Assembly (NCBI RefSeq): GCF_003666015.1
Contig: NZ_QPLT01000014.1
Coordinates: forward strand, 36,700-100,699
Origin: Halorubrum sp. Atlit-26R
Lineage (GTDB): Archaea; Halobacteriota; Halobacteria; Halobacteriales; Haloferacaceae
DNA length: 64,000 nt
Direction: 5' to 3'
Shown here piece after piece: positions 7,174-15,799 of the stretch (within the stretch, counting starts at the first letter, position 1; every line of letters begins with the position of its first letter). A program made the position numbers and the translations under genes. The notes under the pieces are model-generated. The model was not told the origin of the DNA, did not search any database, and saw only the letters and a list, made by a program, of their open reading frames with translations.

Positions 7174-8363
7174 CCGACGCGTTCGAGCTCCGCAACGGCC
7201 GTGTCGTTACCCCGACGGGCGTGATAGCGGACGGCCACGTCGTCATCGCCGACGACCGGATCGTTCGGGTCGGCGAGGCGCCTCCCGACCCGGTCCCCCG
7301 GACGACGGTCGTCGACGTGGGCGGGCGGGTCGTCCTGCCGGGGCTGGTGGACCTCCACGGCGACGACGTCGAGCGACACCGCGCTCCCCGTACGGGCGCC
7401 CGGGTCGACGCCGGGTCCGCCGTGCTGTCCGCCGACCGGACGAACGTCGTGGCGGGGGTGACGACGAAGTTCCACGCGATCGCGTTCGAAGCCGACGGCG
7501 AGGACGCCAGGTCCGTCGGCGAGGCCGAAACGCTGGTCCGCGCGGTCGACGCCGCGGGCGACACGCTCGCCGACAACCGCGTCCACGTCCGGGCGGACCT
7601 GTCGCGCGAGAGCGTCGACGCGGTCGAACGCGTCGTCGCCGAGGGCGACGTCTCCGTCGACCTGCTGTCGGTGATGCGCCACGTGCCCGGCGAGGGTCAG
7701 TTCGACGAGGCTGCGTTCGAGCGGCACTACGCGGAAGACAGGAACGTGCCGCCGGACGCGGTTGAACGCCTCTCGGAGACGCGGGCTGCGCCGTCGCCCT
7801 CGGACCGTGACGACCTCGTCGCGCGCGTCGCCGACCTCGCGGCCGACGCCGACGTGCCCCTCGCCTCGCACGACGACGAGACCGCGGCGGCCGTCGAGCG
7901 GATGGCCGACCGCGGGGCGTCGATAAGCGAGTACCCGCTCACCGTCGAGGCGGCCGAACGCGCGGTCAGTCTGGGGATGACGACGGCGATGGGCGCGCCG
8001 AACCTCGTGCGCGGCGAGAGCCTGTGGGGGAACCTCTCGGCCCGGTCGGCCGTCCGGGCGGGCGCCGTGGACGCGCTCTGTTCCGACTACCACCCGCCGT
8101 CGCTCCTGGCCGCGCCGTTCGTCGAGACGGGCGAGTCGCTGTCGACCCGGGTGAACCGGGTGACGCGGAACCCGGCCGAGGCGGTCGGGCTCCACGACCG
8201 TGGACGCCTCGAAGTGGGCGCCCGGGCAGACGTGATCGTCGTCGAGCCGTCACCGACGCCGTCCGTCGAGCGCGTCTTCGTCGCCGGGTCGGAGGTCCTC
8301 AGGTCGGGACCGAGGCGCGAGCGGTCCGCCAGGCGCGTTCCGTTCCGCGGGTCGGGCTCCTGA
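7170..8363 (+). CDS. phnM: PhnM-like alpha-D-ribose 1-methylphosphonate 5-triphosphate diphosphatase
   Basis: This amidohydrolase-superfamily protein has 397 residues. It has the composite-domain start LRNGRVVTPTGVIADGHVVI, then the metal-site strand GLVDLHGDDVERHRAPR; PhnM proteins carry DxHxDxxE-like residues followed by HxxPR here. Later signatures are HDDET, EYPLTVEAAERA, MGAPNLVRGES with the Gly/Ser loop, and LCSDYHPPS with the terminal metal-binding Asp. PhnM hydrolyses the triphosphate of the phosphonate intermediate to yield pyrophosphate in the C-P lyase pathway. No phnGHIJKL genes are in the window, so it is isolated here. The ATG overlaps a leader mini-ORF stop. The C-terminal 20 residues are an Arg-rich extension. 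Confidence 0.85.
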   Translation: MTDAFELRNGRVVTPTGVIADGHVVIADDRIVRVGEAPPDPVPRTTVVDVGGRVVLPGLVDLHGDDVERHRAPRTGARVDAGSAVLSADRTNVVAGVTTKFHAIAFEADGEDARSVGEAETLVRAVDAAGDTLADNRVHVRADLSRESVDAVERVVAEGDVSVDLLSVMRHVPGEGQFDEAAFERHYAEDRNVPPDAVERLSETRAAPSPSDRDDLVARVADLAADADVPLASHDDETAAAVERMADRGASISEYPLTVEAAERAVSLGMTTAMGAPNLVRGESLWGNLSARSAVRAGAVDALCSDYHPPSLLAAPFVETGESLSTRVNRVTRNPAEAVGLHDRGRLEVGARADVIVVEPSPTPSVERVFVAGSEVLRSGPRRERSARRVPFRGSGS

Positions 8364-8473
8364 GACGAGGGCTCCCGCTCGGCCGGTGGCGGCGCGGTGC
8401 CGGGCGGCGTCGATCGGTTCGCGGGACCACAAAGTGAGAGGTATGTTCTCACGATACACAGTAACAACGTATA

Positions 8474-8483
8474 CCTAACAATA
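8474..8483 (+). promoter_or_regulatory. TAACAATA promoter box
   Basis: The box cctaacaata is centred about 30 nt before the ATG at 8509, the leaderless distance. Confidence 0.45.
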
Positions 8484-8508
8484 GGCGGAATGGACGGATG
8501 CGTCGGAC

Positions 8509-8724
8509 ATGGTGAACGCCGGAGACGCCACGACAGATCTGAACCGACGATGCGCTCGGTGTGGCGCGGCAGTGAGCAGCCGCTTCATCCGCGTATTCGG
8601 CGTGGATAACACCGTTCACGGCTGTCTAGAGTGTACGCAGCGGGCCGACCTCACGCTCGGGAGAGCCGCGGAGCCGAGCACCCGAGAGGCGGGGATCAGC
8701 TGGCCCGTCGGGGAGCCGCGGTGA
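8509..8724 (+). CDS. small zinc-ribbon protein, DUF7563-like
   Basis: The protein has 71 residues. A zinc-ribbon pair is visible: CARCGAAVSSRFIRVFG, then VHGCLECTQR, i.e. CxxC-x(22-25)-CxxC, with the RVFG motif typical of the haloarchaeal DUF7563 family. A 30-residue low-complexity tail follows. These small ribbons are presumed nucleic-acid or protein binding; no role is established. It sits between phnM and the convergent glmS and has its own promoter box. Confidence 0.78.
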   Translation: MVNAGDATTDLNRRCARCGAAVSSRFIRVFGVDNTVHGCLECTQRADLTLGRAAEPSTREAGISWPVGEPR

Positions 8725-8755
8725 CGGAAAAGCGGTCGGCCGTTTCGCCCGTCTC

Positions 8756-10624
8756 CTACTCCACGGTCACGCTTTTGGCGAGGTTCCGAGGCTTGTCTAT
8801 CGCGCGGTCCCGGATCGCCGCGGCGTGATACGCGAGCAGTTGGAGGTGGACGTTGGCTAACACCCCGACCAGCTCCGGGTCGGCGTCCGGGACTTCCAGG
8901 TACTCGTCGACGGCGTCGCGGGCCGCCGTCGAGGACGCGGGACCGACACCGAGGACCGGTGCGCCCCGGCTCTGGGCCTCGCGGACGTTATGAAGCGTCA
9001 CGTCGTCGTTCCGCCCCGTGAACACCGCGACGACGACCGTCGCGGGGGTGACAAGCGCGAGCGGTCCGTGCTTGAGTTCGCCGGCGGCGAACCCCTCCGC
9101 GTGTTCGTACGTGATCTCCTTGAACTTCAGCGCGCCCTCGAGCGCCACCGGGTATCCCGTCCCCCGTCCGATGAAGAAGTAGGCCTCGGCGTCCGCGTAC
9201 GCCTCGGCGAGCCGCGCCGCGCCGCCGTCCTCGACGACGGTCTCGACGAGGTCCGGAAGCGACGCGAGGCTCGCCGACCACCCGGCCGCCTCGCTCACCG
9301 CCGCGCCGCCCGGGGTCGTCGCGCCGACGCCCGCGCCGTCGTCGGCGAGCCGCTCCGCCAGCATCGCGAGCGTGGCGACCTGCGAGGAGAACGTCTTGGT
9401 CGCGGCGACGCCGATCTCCGGCCCGGCCCGGATGAACACGGCGTCGTCGGCCATCCGCGCGGCCGTCGACCCGACGACGTTCGTGACCGCCAGCGTCCGG
9501 GCCGGCGAGGCGTCGGCCGCGCGCAGCGACGCGAGCGTGTCCGCCGTCTCCCCGCTCTGCGTCACCGCGACGACAAGCGTCTCGTCGCCGACCGGCATCG
9601 GGTCGTGAGCGAACTCGTTCGCCGGCATCGCCGTCGCGGGAATCCCGAGCCGCTTGAGCAGCACGCAGCCGTACATCGCGGCGTGGTACGACGTGCCGCA
9701 GGCGACGAACACGACGTTCGCGATCCCCGATAGCTCGCCCGGCGGCAACGCGTCCAACACCGGCGTGCCGCCGCCGCCCTCGCCGCCGTCGGCGCGGCCC
9801 TCGACGTCGAGGCGGCCGTCGACCGTCTGCCGGAGACAGACCGGCTGCTCGTCGATCTCTTTGCGCATGAAGTGGTTGTACACGCCCTTCTGGGCGTCTC
9901 CCGCCGTCCACTCCACCGTCTCCGGAGCGCGCTCGACGGTCTCGCCGTCCGGGTCGCTGATGCGGTACCCCGCCCCGTCCAGCACGACGACCTCGTCGTC
10001 TTCGACGTACACGACGCGGTCGGTGAACTCCAAGAAGGCGGGCACGTCGCTCGCGAGGTAGTTCGCCGCCGAGCCGAGCCCGAGCACCAGCGGCGACCCG
10101 CTCCGGGTCGCGTACACCGCGTCTTCGTCCGCCACCACCATCGCGAGGGCGTAGCTGCCCTCGATGCGGTCGACCGCGCGCCGGAAGGCCGTCTCGGGGT
10201 CCGCTCCCGCCGCTAGCTCCCGGGAGACGAGGTGGGGGACGACCTCGGTGTCCGTCTCGCTGGTGAACGTGTGCCCGTCCGCGCGGAGCTCGCGGCGGAG
10301 GGACTCGTGGTTTTTGATGATCCCGTTGTGGACCACGGCGACCCTCCCTTCGTCGTCCGTGTGCGGGTGCGCGTTCGCGTCCGACGGAGCGCCGTGCGTG
10401 CTCCACCGGGTGTGCCCGATGCCGACCGTCCCGTCCGGCGTCCGGTCGCCGATCGCGTCGACGAGGGCGTCGGTCTCGCCCTCGCGCTTGTACACGTCGA
10501 TGCCGTCCTCCGTCCGGAGCGCGACGCCCGCCGAGTCGTACCCGCGGTATTCGAGGTTGCGGAGGCCGCCGAGGATCTCGCCGAGCGCGTCGCCGTCGCC
10601 GACCCGCGCGATGATGCCGCACAT
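8756..10624 (-). CDS. glmS: glutamine--fructose-6-phosphate aminotransferase (isomerizing)
   Basis: GlmS makes glucosamine-6-phosphate from fructose-6-phosphate and glutamine, the entry to UDP-GlcNAc. The 622-residue protein begins MCGIIARVG; Cys2 is the N-terminal nucleophile of the glutaminase domain (1-240), with GHTRWSTHG and HNGIIKNH motifs. Two SIS sugar-isomerase domains follow (about 295-430 and 465-605) with ACGTSYHA, TQSGETADT, SSQVATLAM, and the C-terminal DKPRNLAKSVTVE. Length matches the family. A TAACAAAG-type box lies about 140 nt upstream, so the transcript would have a leader, and a 23-residue mini-ORF ends one base before this ATG. The gene likely feeds the glycan region downstream. 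No riboswitch or ribozyme fold was recognised. Confidence 0.96.
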   Translation of the reverse strand: MCGIIARVGDGDALGEILGGLRNLEYRGYDSAGVALRTEDGIDVYKREGETDALVDAIGDRTPDGTVGIGHTRWSTHGAPSDANAHPHTDDEGRVAVVHNGIIKNHESLRRELRADGHTFTSETDTEVVPHLVSRELAAGADPETAFRRAVDRIEGSYALAMVVADEDAVYATRSGSPLVLGLGSAANYLASDVPAFLEFTDRVVYVEDDEVVVLDGAGYRISDPDGETVERAPETVEWTAGDAQKGVYNHFMRKEIDEQPVCLRQTVDGRLDVEGRADGGEGGGGTPVLDALPPGELSGIANVVFVACGTSYHAAMYGCVLLKRLGIPATAMPANEFAHDPMPVGDETLVVAVTQSGETADTLASLRAADASPARTLAVTNVVGSTAARMADDAVFIRAGPEIGVAATKTFSSQVATLAMLAERLADDGAGVGATTPGGAAVSEAAGWSASLASLPDLVETVVEDGGAARLAEAYADAEAYFFIGRGTGYPVALEGALKFKEITYEHAEGFAAGELKHGPLALVTPATVVVAVFTGRNDDVTLHNVREAQSRGAPVLGVGPASSTAARDAVDEYLEVPDADPELVGVLANVHLQLLAYHAAAIRDRAIDKPRNLAKSVTVE

Positions 10625-10625
10625 C

Positions 10626-10697
10626 TCAGGCCTCCGTGGAACGGGCGCCGTGCGGTCGATTCGATGCCGTGTCGTCGGATCCGTGTCGTCCGTTCAT
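10626..10697 (-). CDS. possible leader mini-ORF before glmS
   Basis: The frame encodes 23 residues and stops one base before the glmS ATG. An upstream ATG at 10710 is in another frame and overlaps glmS, so this is the least clean of the leader-ORF examples. Confidence 0.2.
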   Translation of the reverse strand: MNGRHGSDDTASNRPHGARSTEA

Positions 10698-10761
10698 TGG
10701 GTATCACCATCGGTTCCGAACCGGGACGGAACGTCAGATACCCATCCACCCCTGCCCGAGG

Positions 10762-10770
10762 CTTTGTTAT
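10762..10770 (-). promoter_or_regulatory. ATAACAAAG promoter box upstream of glmS
   Basis: On the minus strand the sequence is ATAACAAAG. Predicted transcription would start near 10738, about 115 nt before the glmS ATG. Confidence 0.45.
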
Positions 10771-10870
10771 AGAGCGTAAACCGAGCGAGCCCGAGGCCGG
10801 ACACGCCGGTCCAGTCGCCGAATAACGGCGACGGATCGGGAACCGAGCCGGGGAGCGACGGAGGGTCCGC

Positions 10871-11458
10871 TCAGTCGGTTCCCTCGACGATACTGTGGTA
10901 GCCGTAAAAGCCCGCGATCAGCAGTAACGATCCGGCGAACACGGGCGCCGCCAGATCCGTCGTAAACGTCCACGAGAGGATGAACGCGACGAAGCTCCCC
11001 CCGACGAGCGCGGAGTAGTACCGCGACCACCGGCGTTTCGACTCCTCGTCCGCGTCCGACTCCAAGTACGAGAGGTACGCGTCGGCCATCGGTCCGCGGG
11101 TCACCGTTCCCCGGTCCTTGTCGAACTCGACCGCGTCCGCGTCGTCCATCCTGGGGAGATGGCACTGATACAGTCCGACGTACACGCGCTTCCGCTCTTG
11201 CGCGTCGAGCGCGCTCGGCGACTTGTCGTTCTCGATGCCGCCGATGCGCTCCGCGAGGTCACTCAGCGTCGTCTCACCGTCCTCGGCCTCGATGGCCTCT
11301 ATCACCAGCCGCCGTCGCCGGTTTCGCAGGATGTCGAAGATGACGTCCAGCGAGAGCTCTTGCGCCCGTTCGTCGCCGTTCGATTCTCCCTCGTCGTCCG
11401 ATTTCCCGTCTGAGTCCGTCGGATTCGCGTGGTCTGTCGTTGGTTTTGTAGTACTCAT
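10871..11458 (-). CDS. membrane-anchored DUF7344 winged-helix protein
   Basis: The protein has 195 residues. An acidic arm (1-38) is followed by the DUF7344 winged helix (about 40-140): SLDVIFDILRNRRRRLVIEAI, then KRVYVGLYQCHLPRMDDADAV. Two C-terminal hydrophobic segments follow (about 150-168 and 172-190). This places a DNA-binding-type domain on the membrane, an arrangement common in this family but of unknown function. ATG 11458 is preferred because a GAACAAAC box lies about 29 nt upstream (near 11487) and the preceding frame looks non-coding. It resembles the gene at 31126-31668, which also ends in two helices. Confidence 0.82.
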   Translation of the reverse strand: MSTTKPTTDHANPTDSDGKSDDEGESNGDERAQELSLDVIFDILRNRRRRLVIEAIEAEDGETTLSDLAERIGGIENDKSPSALDAQERKRVYVGLYQCHLPRMDDADAVEFDKDRGTVTRGPMADAYLSYLESDADEESKRRWSRYYSALVGGSFVAFILSWTFTTDLAAPVFAGSLLLIAGFYGYHSIVEGTD

Positions 11459-12015
11459 ATGTCCGAACTGATTCGTCGGCGCCCGTTTGTTCGCACACGG
11501 CACCCGTCCGCTCGCCGCAGAACGACGCGCGTCGTTCGCTCGGGGCCGTCAACCCGTTCCGCGGTTTCGGGCCGTTCGCCGGACCGTCCGAGACCGGCTG
11601 GGCGCCCACGCCTCGAATCCGCTCCCGAACGCGCCCCGGAACGACCGGTCGACTCGTCGAATCGCCATCTGTTTCGAGTCATCCAATTTAACCTATATAT
11701 TTAAAACCTACCGACGGTTGATACAGGATACACCGCGGTAAGCGTCTTATACCACGTTTTAGAAAAGATACACATATTTGAATATACAGAACTGACGCAC
11801 GCCGGCGGCCGGCCGACGGCAAAGCTGTTCATCGACCTCGTTCGTTCCGATCACGCGGTCGGAATCCCGATATCACCGGTTTCGAGGCGTTCTGTAGACT
11901 CCCGACGACGAGTGTCGCCGCTTCGATAGCTCGTCGGAGCCGGCCGTTCCGTCCACTTATATAGTTTAAATTACACTACTCGCGGATGTCGGGACGGTCT
12001 CGACCGACGCCGCTC
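11459..12015. other. intergenic region
   Basis: These 557 bases lie between two minus-strand genes. The first 200 hold the promoter of the DUF7344 gene and non-coding GC-rich sequence. The part at 11690-11790 is AT-rich with several TATA-like runs (acctatatattt, agaaaagatacacatatt). No ORF with family resemblance and no RNA gene was recognised. Confidence 0.4.
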
Positions 12016-12948
12016 TCACCGCCTGTCCGGGGCGTCCGCGACGGACCGGTACACGTCGACTATCCCGTCGAGCTGCCGCTCGATGCTGAGGGGGGCGACC
12101 GCCGCGTGGCCGTCCGGTCGGGAGCCGGACGCGAGTATCGCCGCCAGCCGCCGCGCGAGGTCGTCGTCGTCGTCACCGACCGCCGTGTGGGCGACGCCGT
12201 CGAGCCGCTCCGCCACGTCGCCCACGTCGGTCGCGACCACCGGGCAGTCGCACGCGAGCGCCTCCTTCACCGCGTTCGGTGAGCCCTCCCGCCGCGAGGT
12301 CAGGATCAGCGCGTCGGCCGCGTTGTAGAACACCGGCATGCGGGCGTGCGGAACGCCGCTGATCGTGTGAAGCTCCACCGGACGCTCGGCCGCGGCGTCG
12401 GCCGCGTCGACGATCCGCCGCGCCCGGGGGAAGTCCTTCACCGCTCGGTCGCGCGGGTACGGGAAGAGCACGTGGTGGCGGTCCGGGTCCCACCCGACCG
12501 CCGAGCGGGCGAACTCGCGCGGGAGCGACCGGAACAGGTCCGTGTCGACCCCGTGCGGAATCACGTGGCAGTCGAGGTCGACGAGCGAGGCCATCTCCTC
12601 GGACATCACCACGACGGCGTCGGCAAACCGGGCCGCATTCCGGCTCACGGCGCCGTAGCGGCCCATGAGATCGCTCCCCCACAGCGACACCACCGTCGGC
12701 GCGAACGGCTGTGCGACCGCCGGCGGCGCCGTGAGGCCGTAGTTCGCGTGCACCACGTCGTACCCTCGGCGCGCCGCGGCGAGGACCCGCGCGTAGTACC
12801 GGGCGTAGGTCGCAACCGACCGCGACTCCCCGTCGTCGGGCTGTGAGACCACCATCGCGTCGACCGCGTGCCCACGGTCCCTGAGGCCCGCGACATGCTG
12901 CCGGTAGAACCGCGAGCGACCGTTCGTGGCGAGGGTGAGCACGCGCAC
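12016..12948 (-). CDS. glycosyltransferase, GT4-like (GT-B fold)
   Basis: The protein has 310 residues. The N-terminal Rossmann half contains DVVHANYGLTAPPA and SLWGSDLMGRYG. The C-terminal half has VIPHGVDTDLF, HHVLFPYPRDRAVKDFPRA, and the GT4 donor-binding region TSRREGSPNAVKEALACDCPVVATDVGDV, with the conserved Glu of the EGSPN..KEA motif. It transfers a sugar from a nucleotide donor; the sugar is unknown. It is about 50-70 residues shorter than typical GT4 enzymes, mainly in the N-terminal half. It lies 42 nt after the AAC(3)-like gene in the same operon. Confidence 0.85.
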   Translation of the reverse strand: MRVLTLATNGRSRFYRQHVAGLRDRGHAVDAMVVSQPDDGESRSVATYARYYARVLAAARRGYDVVHANYGLTAPPAVAQPFAPTVVSLWGSDLMGRYGAVSRNAARFADAVVVMSEEMASLVDLDCHVIPHGVDTDLFRSLPREFARSAVGWDPDRHHVLFPYPRDRAVKDFPRARRIVDAADAAAERPVELHTISGVPHARMPVFYNAADALILTSRREGSPNAVKEALACDCPVVATDVGDVAERLDGVAHTAVGDDDDDLARRLAAILASGSRPDGHAAVAPLSIERQLDGIVDVYRSVADAPDRR

Positions 12949-12990
12949 CGTCTCACCTCTCCCCGGCCGCCGCGGCGGTTGGCGTTCGGG

Positions 12991-13788
12991 TCACGCGACG
13001 AGGTAGTAGGGGTCGTTCAGGACGTTCGGCTCGACGAACGACCGGAGGTCGTCCATCGTGAACGCCATCACGTCGAGCCCGTTGAGCCGGTACCAGTCGA
13101 GAACTCCCGCCCGAACCATCTGGTCGCGGAGCTTCGTCCGGTTCCAGAAGTAGAGGTAGAGGTTCTTGTCGTAGTTCGTCTGCGTCACTTGCTCGACCGT
13201 GCCGTCCTCTTGGACGAGTTCGCCCTCGAACTCGACGGTCTCGACATACGGCACGTCGAGCGCCTGTTCGAGGTAGTGGAGCTGCGTCGAGACCAGCCAG
13301 TGCGTCCCGACGTTCAGACAGAGCACGTCGTCGGCTTCGAGCTGGGCGTAACAGCCGTCCGGTCCGAACGTGTCCCGGAAGTCACAGCCGTCGAACCGGT
13401 ACTCGCCGGCACAGAGGATCGAGTGGAGCGGGTCCGGCGTCCGGTACTCCGCGTCGTTCTCGTAGAACAGCCGCGAGAAGGCGTTGAGCTCCGGCGGGTC
13501 CTCCGCCACGTCGAACCGACCGGTATCGCGGAACGACTTGGTGAACCCCGGCACGAGGAGCGAGGGGAACCGCTCGCGGAGCCGCTCGACGACGAACTCG
13601 TAGGGGTTCGTCTCGAACGCGGCCTTGACGTCGCTGAGCCCGACGTGGAGGAACGCGGCGTCGGCGTCGTAGTCGTCGAGGATTTCGTCGAACAGCTCCG
13701 GGCTGACCGGGCCGACGTCGCTCGAACGGTGTAAGAGCGGATAGTGCCTCAGGCTGCTCCAGAGCGTGCGCGGCAGGTGCGTGACCAC
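12991..13788 (-). CDS. AAC(3)-family N-acetyltransferase-like protein
   Basis: The protein has 265 residues and the antibiotic-acetyltransferase (AAC(3)) fold signature: AAFLHVGLSDVKAAF, LLVPGFTKSFRDTGRFD, and the catalytic-region DPLHSILCAG, where classical enzymes have HPxHS. NVGTHWLVSTQLHYLEQ matches the following CoA/substrate region. AAC(3) proteins transfer acetyl from acetyl-CoA to amino groups. Within a glycan cluster, an amino-sugar or lipid-linked glycan is a likelier target than an antibiotic (inference). The family's first catalytic His in HPxHS is replaced by Asp-Pro-Leu, but the HS pair is kept. The GTG start is 6 nt after a leader mini-ORF. Confidence 0.72.
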   Translation of the reverse strand: MVTHLPRTLWSSLRHYPLLHRSSDVGPVSPELFDEILDDYDADAAFLHVGLSDVKAAFETNPYEFVVERLRERFPSLLVPGFTKSFRDTGRFDVAEDPPELNAFSRLFYENDAEYRTPDPLHSILCAGEYRFDGCDFRDTFGPDGCYAQLEADDVLCLNVGTHWLVSTQLHYLEQALDVPYVETVEFEGELVQEDGTVEQVTQTNYDKNLYLYFWNRTKLRDQMVRAGVLDWYRLNGLDVMAFTMDDLRSFVEPNVLNDPYYLVA

Positions 13789-13794
13789 CGGCGG

Positions 13795-13899
13795 TCACCC
13801 CCGAAGCCCCGGCCGCCTCGCGTTCGGGCCGGCGCCGCGCGGTCGTCTCGCCGCAGATCGATTGTCGCCTCGCGCCGCACCGCGGGATCCGTGAGACAT
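13795..13899 (-). CDS. leader mini-ORF before the AAC(3)-like gene
   Basis: The frame encodes 34 residues, very rich in Arg, Gly and Ala. Its ATG lies about 33 nt from a CATTACAAA box (13928-13936) and it stops 6 nt before the main GTG. Confidence 0.35.
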   Translation of the reverse strand: MSHGSRGAARGDNRSAARRPRGAGPNARRPGLRG

Positions 13900-13927
13900 T
13901 CGTGTGCGGTCTCCCGCGGTTTCGCGG

Positions 13928-13936
13928 TTTGTAATG
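13928..13936 (-). promoter_or_regulatory. CATTACAAA promoter box
   Basis: The minus-strand box CATTACAAA is about 33 nt before the mini-ORF ATG at 13899 and about 145 nt before the main gene. Confidence 0.45.
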
Positions 13937-14065
13937 CCGGGGCTACTCCGGGCGGCGACCGCCGTTCCCGAACCAACGAGCGGGCCACCGGATCGCAATG
14001 AACGAGGGCGCCGGGTCGGTCCCGCCGCCCGGTCACGGATCGTGTCGCCGTGGTTGTGGTGTTGA

Positions 14066-15748
14066 CTACGGCCGGCTTCCGAGCGCTCTGGCGGTTGCGT
14101 TCGCCGTACTGACGGTCCCGTTCGTTGGTGTTCGGATCTCGACCGTTTCGTCGTCGTACACTCTCATGGTCTCGATCACGGTGCCGTTCTCGGCGACCCG
14201 TTGGACTATGACTGTCGGCGTCTCTGTAGCCGTCTCGCTCGGATCTGTTTCTGTGGGCGTCCCAGACGGCGTCTCGCCCGCGAGGAACTGCGTGATCGCG
14301 TCCGTTTCTTCGAACGAATCGACGTTACCGGACCGCGCGTCGACGAACGCGACGTACGCGATCCCGCTGTTGTCCTCGGGGACGACGCGTACTTGCCAGT
14401 ACTCCCGATCGTCGATGACCGTGAGGATCGGCTCGGCCGGCGAAAATCGGTCCCAATCCGTCTGTGGCGCCGATTGCCTCACGAGGTCCGCTGCTCGCTG
14501 CGGGCCGAACAGCGAGTCGGCTGGCACGTACCGTTCGAACGTCCCGCTTTGACCGTCGATCGTCCACAGCTCCTGAAGTCCCTGTGCGTCTCCGTACGGC
14601 TCGACGGCGACGACGTACTTTGGCCCCGTCTCGGAGAGGATGAAGAACGGCTGGTCGTTTCCGTCTCCGGGAAGCGGTGCGATCTCGATCTCGTCCTCGT
14701 GGCTCGTGTACGTGTTGACGATCCCGTTGCGGTACTTCGTCGCTGCGACCGACCGGAGCGCCAGCGCCTCGGGGTACAGTTGCTGAGAGTCGAGGATCGG
14801 ACTGGCCGCAGCTTCGGACGGCGAGAGCATCTGGACCGATCCGCTCGGATCGATGACGGCGACGCCTCCCCACTGCGGCGTGGAGTGGGGAAGCGGCGTC
14901 AGGTGGAACGTCGGCTCCGTGTACGGAACCGCAATATACTGGGAACCGTCGTGGACGACCATCTTCGGATCGCCGTAGTCCACGAGGTACGACTGCGATT
15001 TGAGGAGTTCCCACCGGTAGTTACGGTAGAATATCGTTCCGACGCCGGTTTCGAGTTCGCCGTCGACGGACCGGACGTTCGCCTGTTGGGTCGTCATATC
15101 GACGAGGACCGTCCCGGCCTGCCGTTTGGTGATCGTGTTGAACAGGCCGTCCGGTGCGAGCGGCGCCGCCCAGTAGGGAGTCCCGTTCACCACGCTAATG
15201 TCCGTGTCCCCGACGCGGTACTGGGGCCGGCTGAGCGTGTTCGACGCGTACCGATCGGCGACCGCTCGCGTGACGATGCGCGGGTTTTCGGCGTCGACAT
15301 CGTCGAGTCGCTCGACGGTAGTCGTCTGACTCATCGTTTGGTCGCTCAACGTGACGCCAGCGACCGCGTTGGCGACGGGCATCAGCGCGAACGCAGCGAT
15401 CACGAGTACGACCACTCCGACACGGAGCGGAGTGATCGTGTGGTCGTTGCTGGAGAGCGTGTTGACGGCAGTCTCGACGCGATCTCCCGACCGTGCGGTG
15501 ATCCACGCAGCGAGACCGCCGACGACGATGCCGATCAACAGCAGCGGCGTCGTGTAGACCGTGTAGACGAGCCCGTGTAGCCACGGCCGGAAGAACCACC
15601 CGACGGCTACGGCGATGACTCCAACAACGCCAAGCGGAATCCACGGTCGGGACGACTGGTCTTGGTCGGGGCCGTCCGGCGGCCAGTCGGTCAGATCGTC
15701 ATCGGAGGGCTGTTCGTCTGAATCGTCGGATGGAGGGCGTGTCGACAT
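14066..15748 (-). CDS. membrane protein with large extracytoplasmic domain, unknown function
   Basis: The protein has 560 residues. An acidic cytoplasmic head (1-38) is followed by three hydrophobic segments: about 41-58, 62-80 (YTVYTTPLLLIGIVVGGLAAW) and 103-122. A long soluble part of about 400 residues follows, with repeated beta-strand patterns (YWAAPLAPDGLF, YIAVPYTEPTFHL, EYWQVRVVPEDNSGIAYVAFVDA) like PepSY or propeller-type extracellular domains. A Thr/Pro linker (GTPTETDPSETATETPT) and a final small domain close it. No family is recognised. Codon use is less GC-rich than in the neighbours, and TnpB-element debris lies just upstream, so recent acquisition is likely (inference). Confidence 0.72.
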   Translation of the reverse strand: MSTRPPSDDSDEQPSDDDLTDWPPDGPDQDQSSRPWIPLGVVGVIAVAVGWFFRPWLHGLVYTVYTTPLLLIGIVVGGLAAWITARSGDRVETAVNTLSSNDHTITPLRVGVVVLVIAAFALMPVANAVAGVTLSDQTMSQTTTVERLDDVDAENPRIVTRAVADRYASNTLSRPQYRVGDTDISVVNGTPYWAAPLAPDGLFNTITKRQAGTVLVDMTTQQANVRSVDGELETGVGTIFYRNYRWELLKSQSYLVDYGDPKMVVHDGSQYIAVPYTEPTFHLTPLPHSTPQWGGVAVIDPSGSVQMLSPSEAAASPILDSQQLYPEALALRSVAATKYRNGIVNTYTSHEDEIEIAPLPGDGNDQPFFILSETGPKYVVAVEPYGDAQGLQELWTIDGQSGTFERYVPADSLFGPQRAADLVRQSAPQTDWDRFSPAEPILTVIDDREYWQVRVVPEDNSGIAYVAFVDARSGNVDSFEETDAITQFLAGETPSGTPTETDPSETATETPTVIVQRVAENGTVIETMRVYDDETVEIRTPTNGTVSTANATARALGSRP

Positions 15749-15799
15749 TAATTTAGATCGTACGTCACTTACTTGGAAACGTACACGTGTGACGTGATT

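Noticed and set aside
10500..10760. glmS riboswitch/ribozyme
   Set aside because: The roughly 115-nt leader shows no recognisable glmS ribozyme core, and that ribozyme is known from Firmicutes, not archaea.
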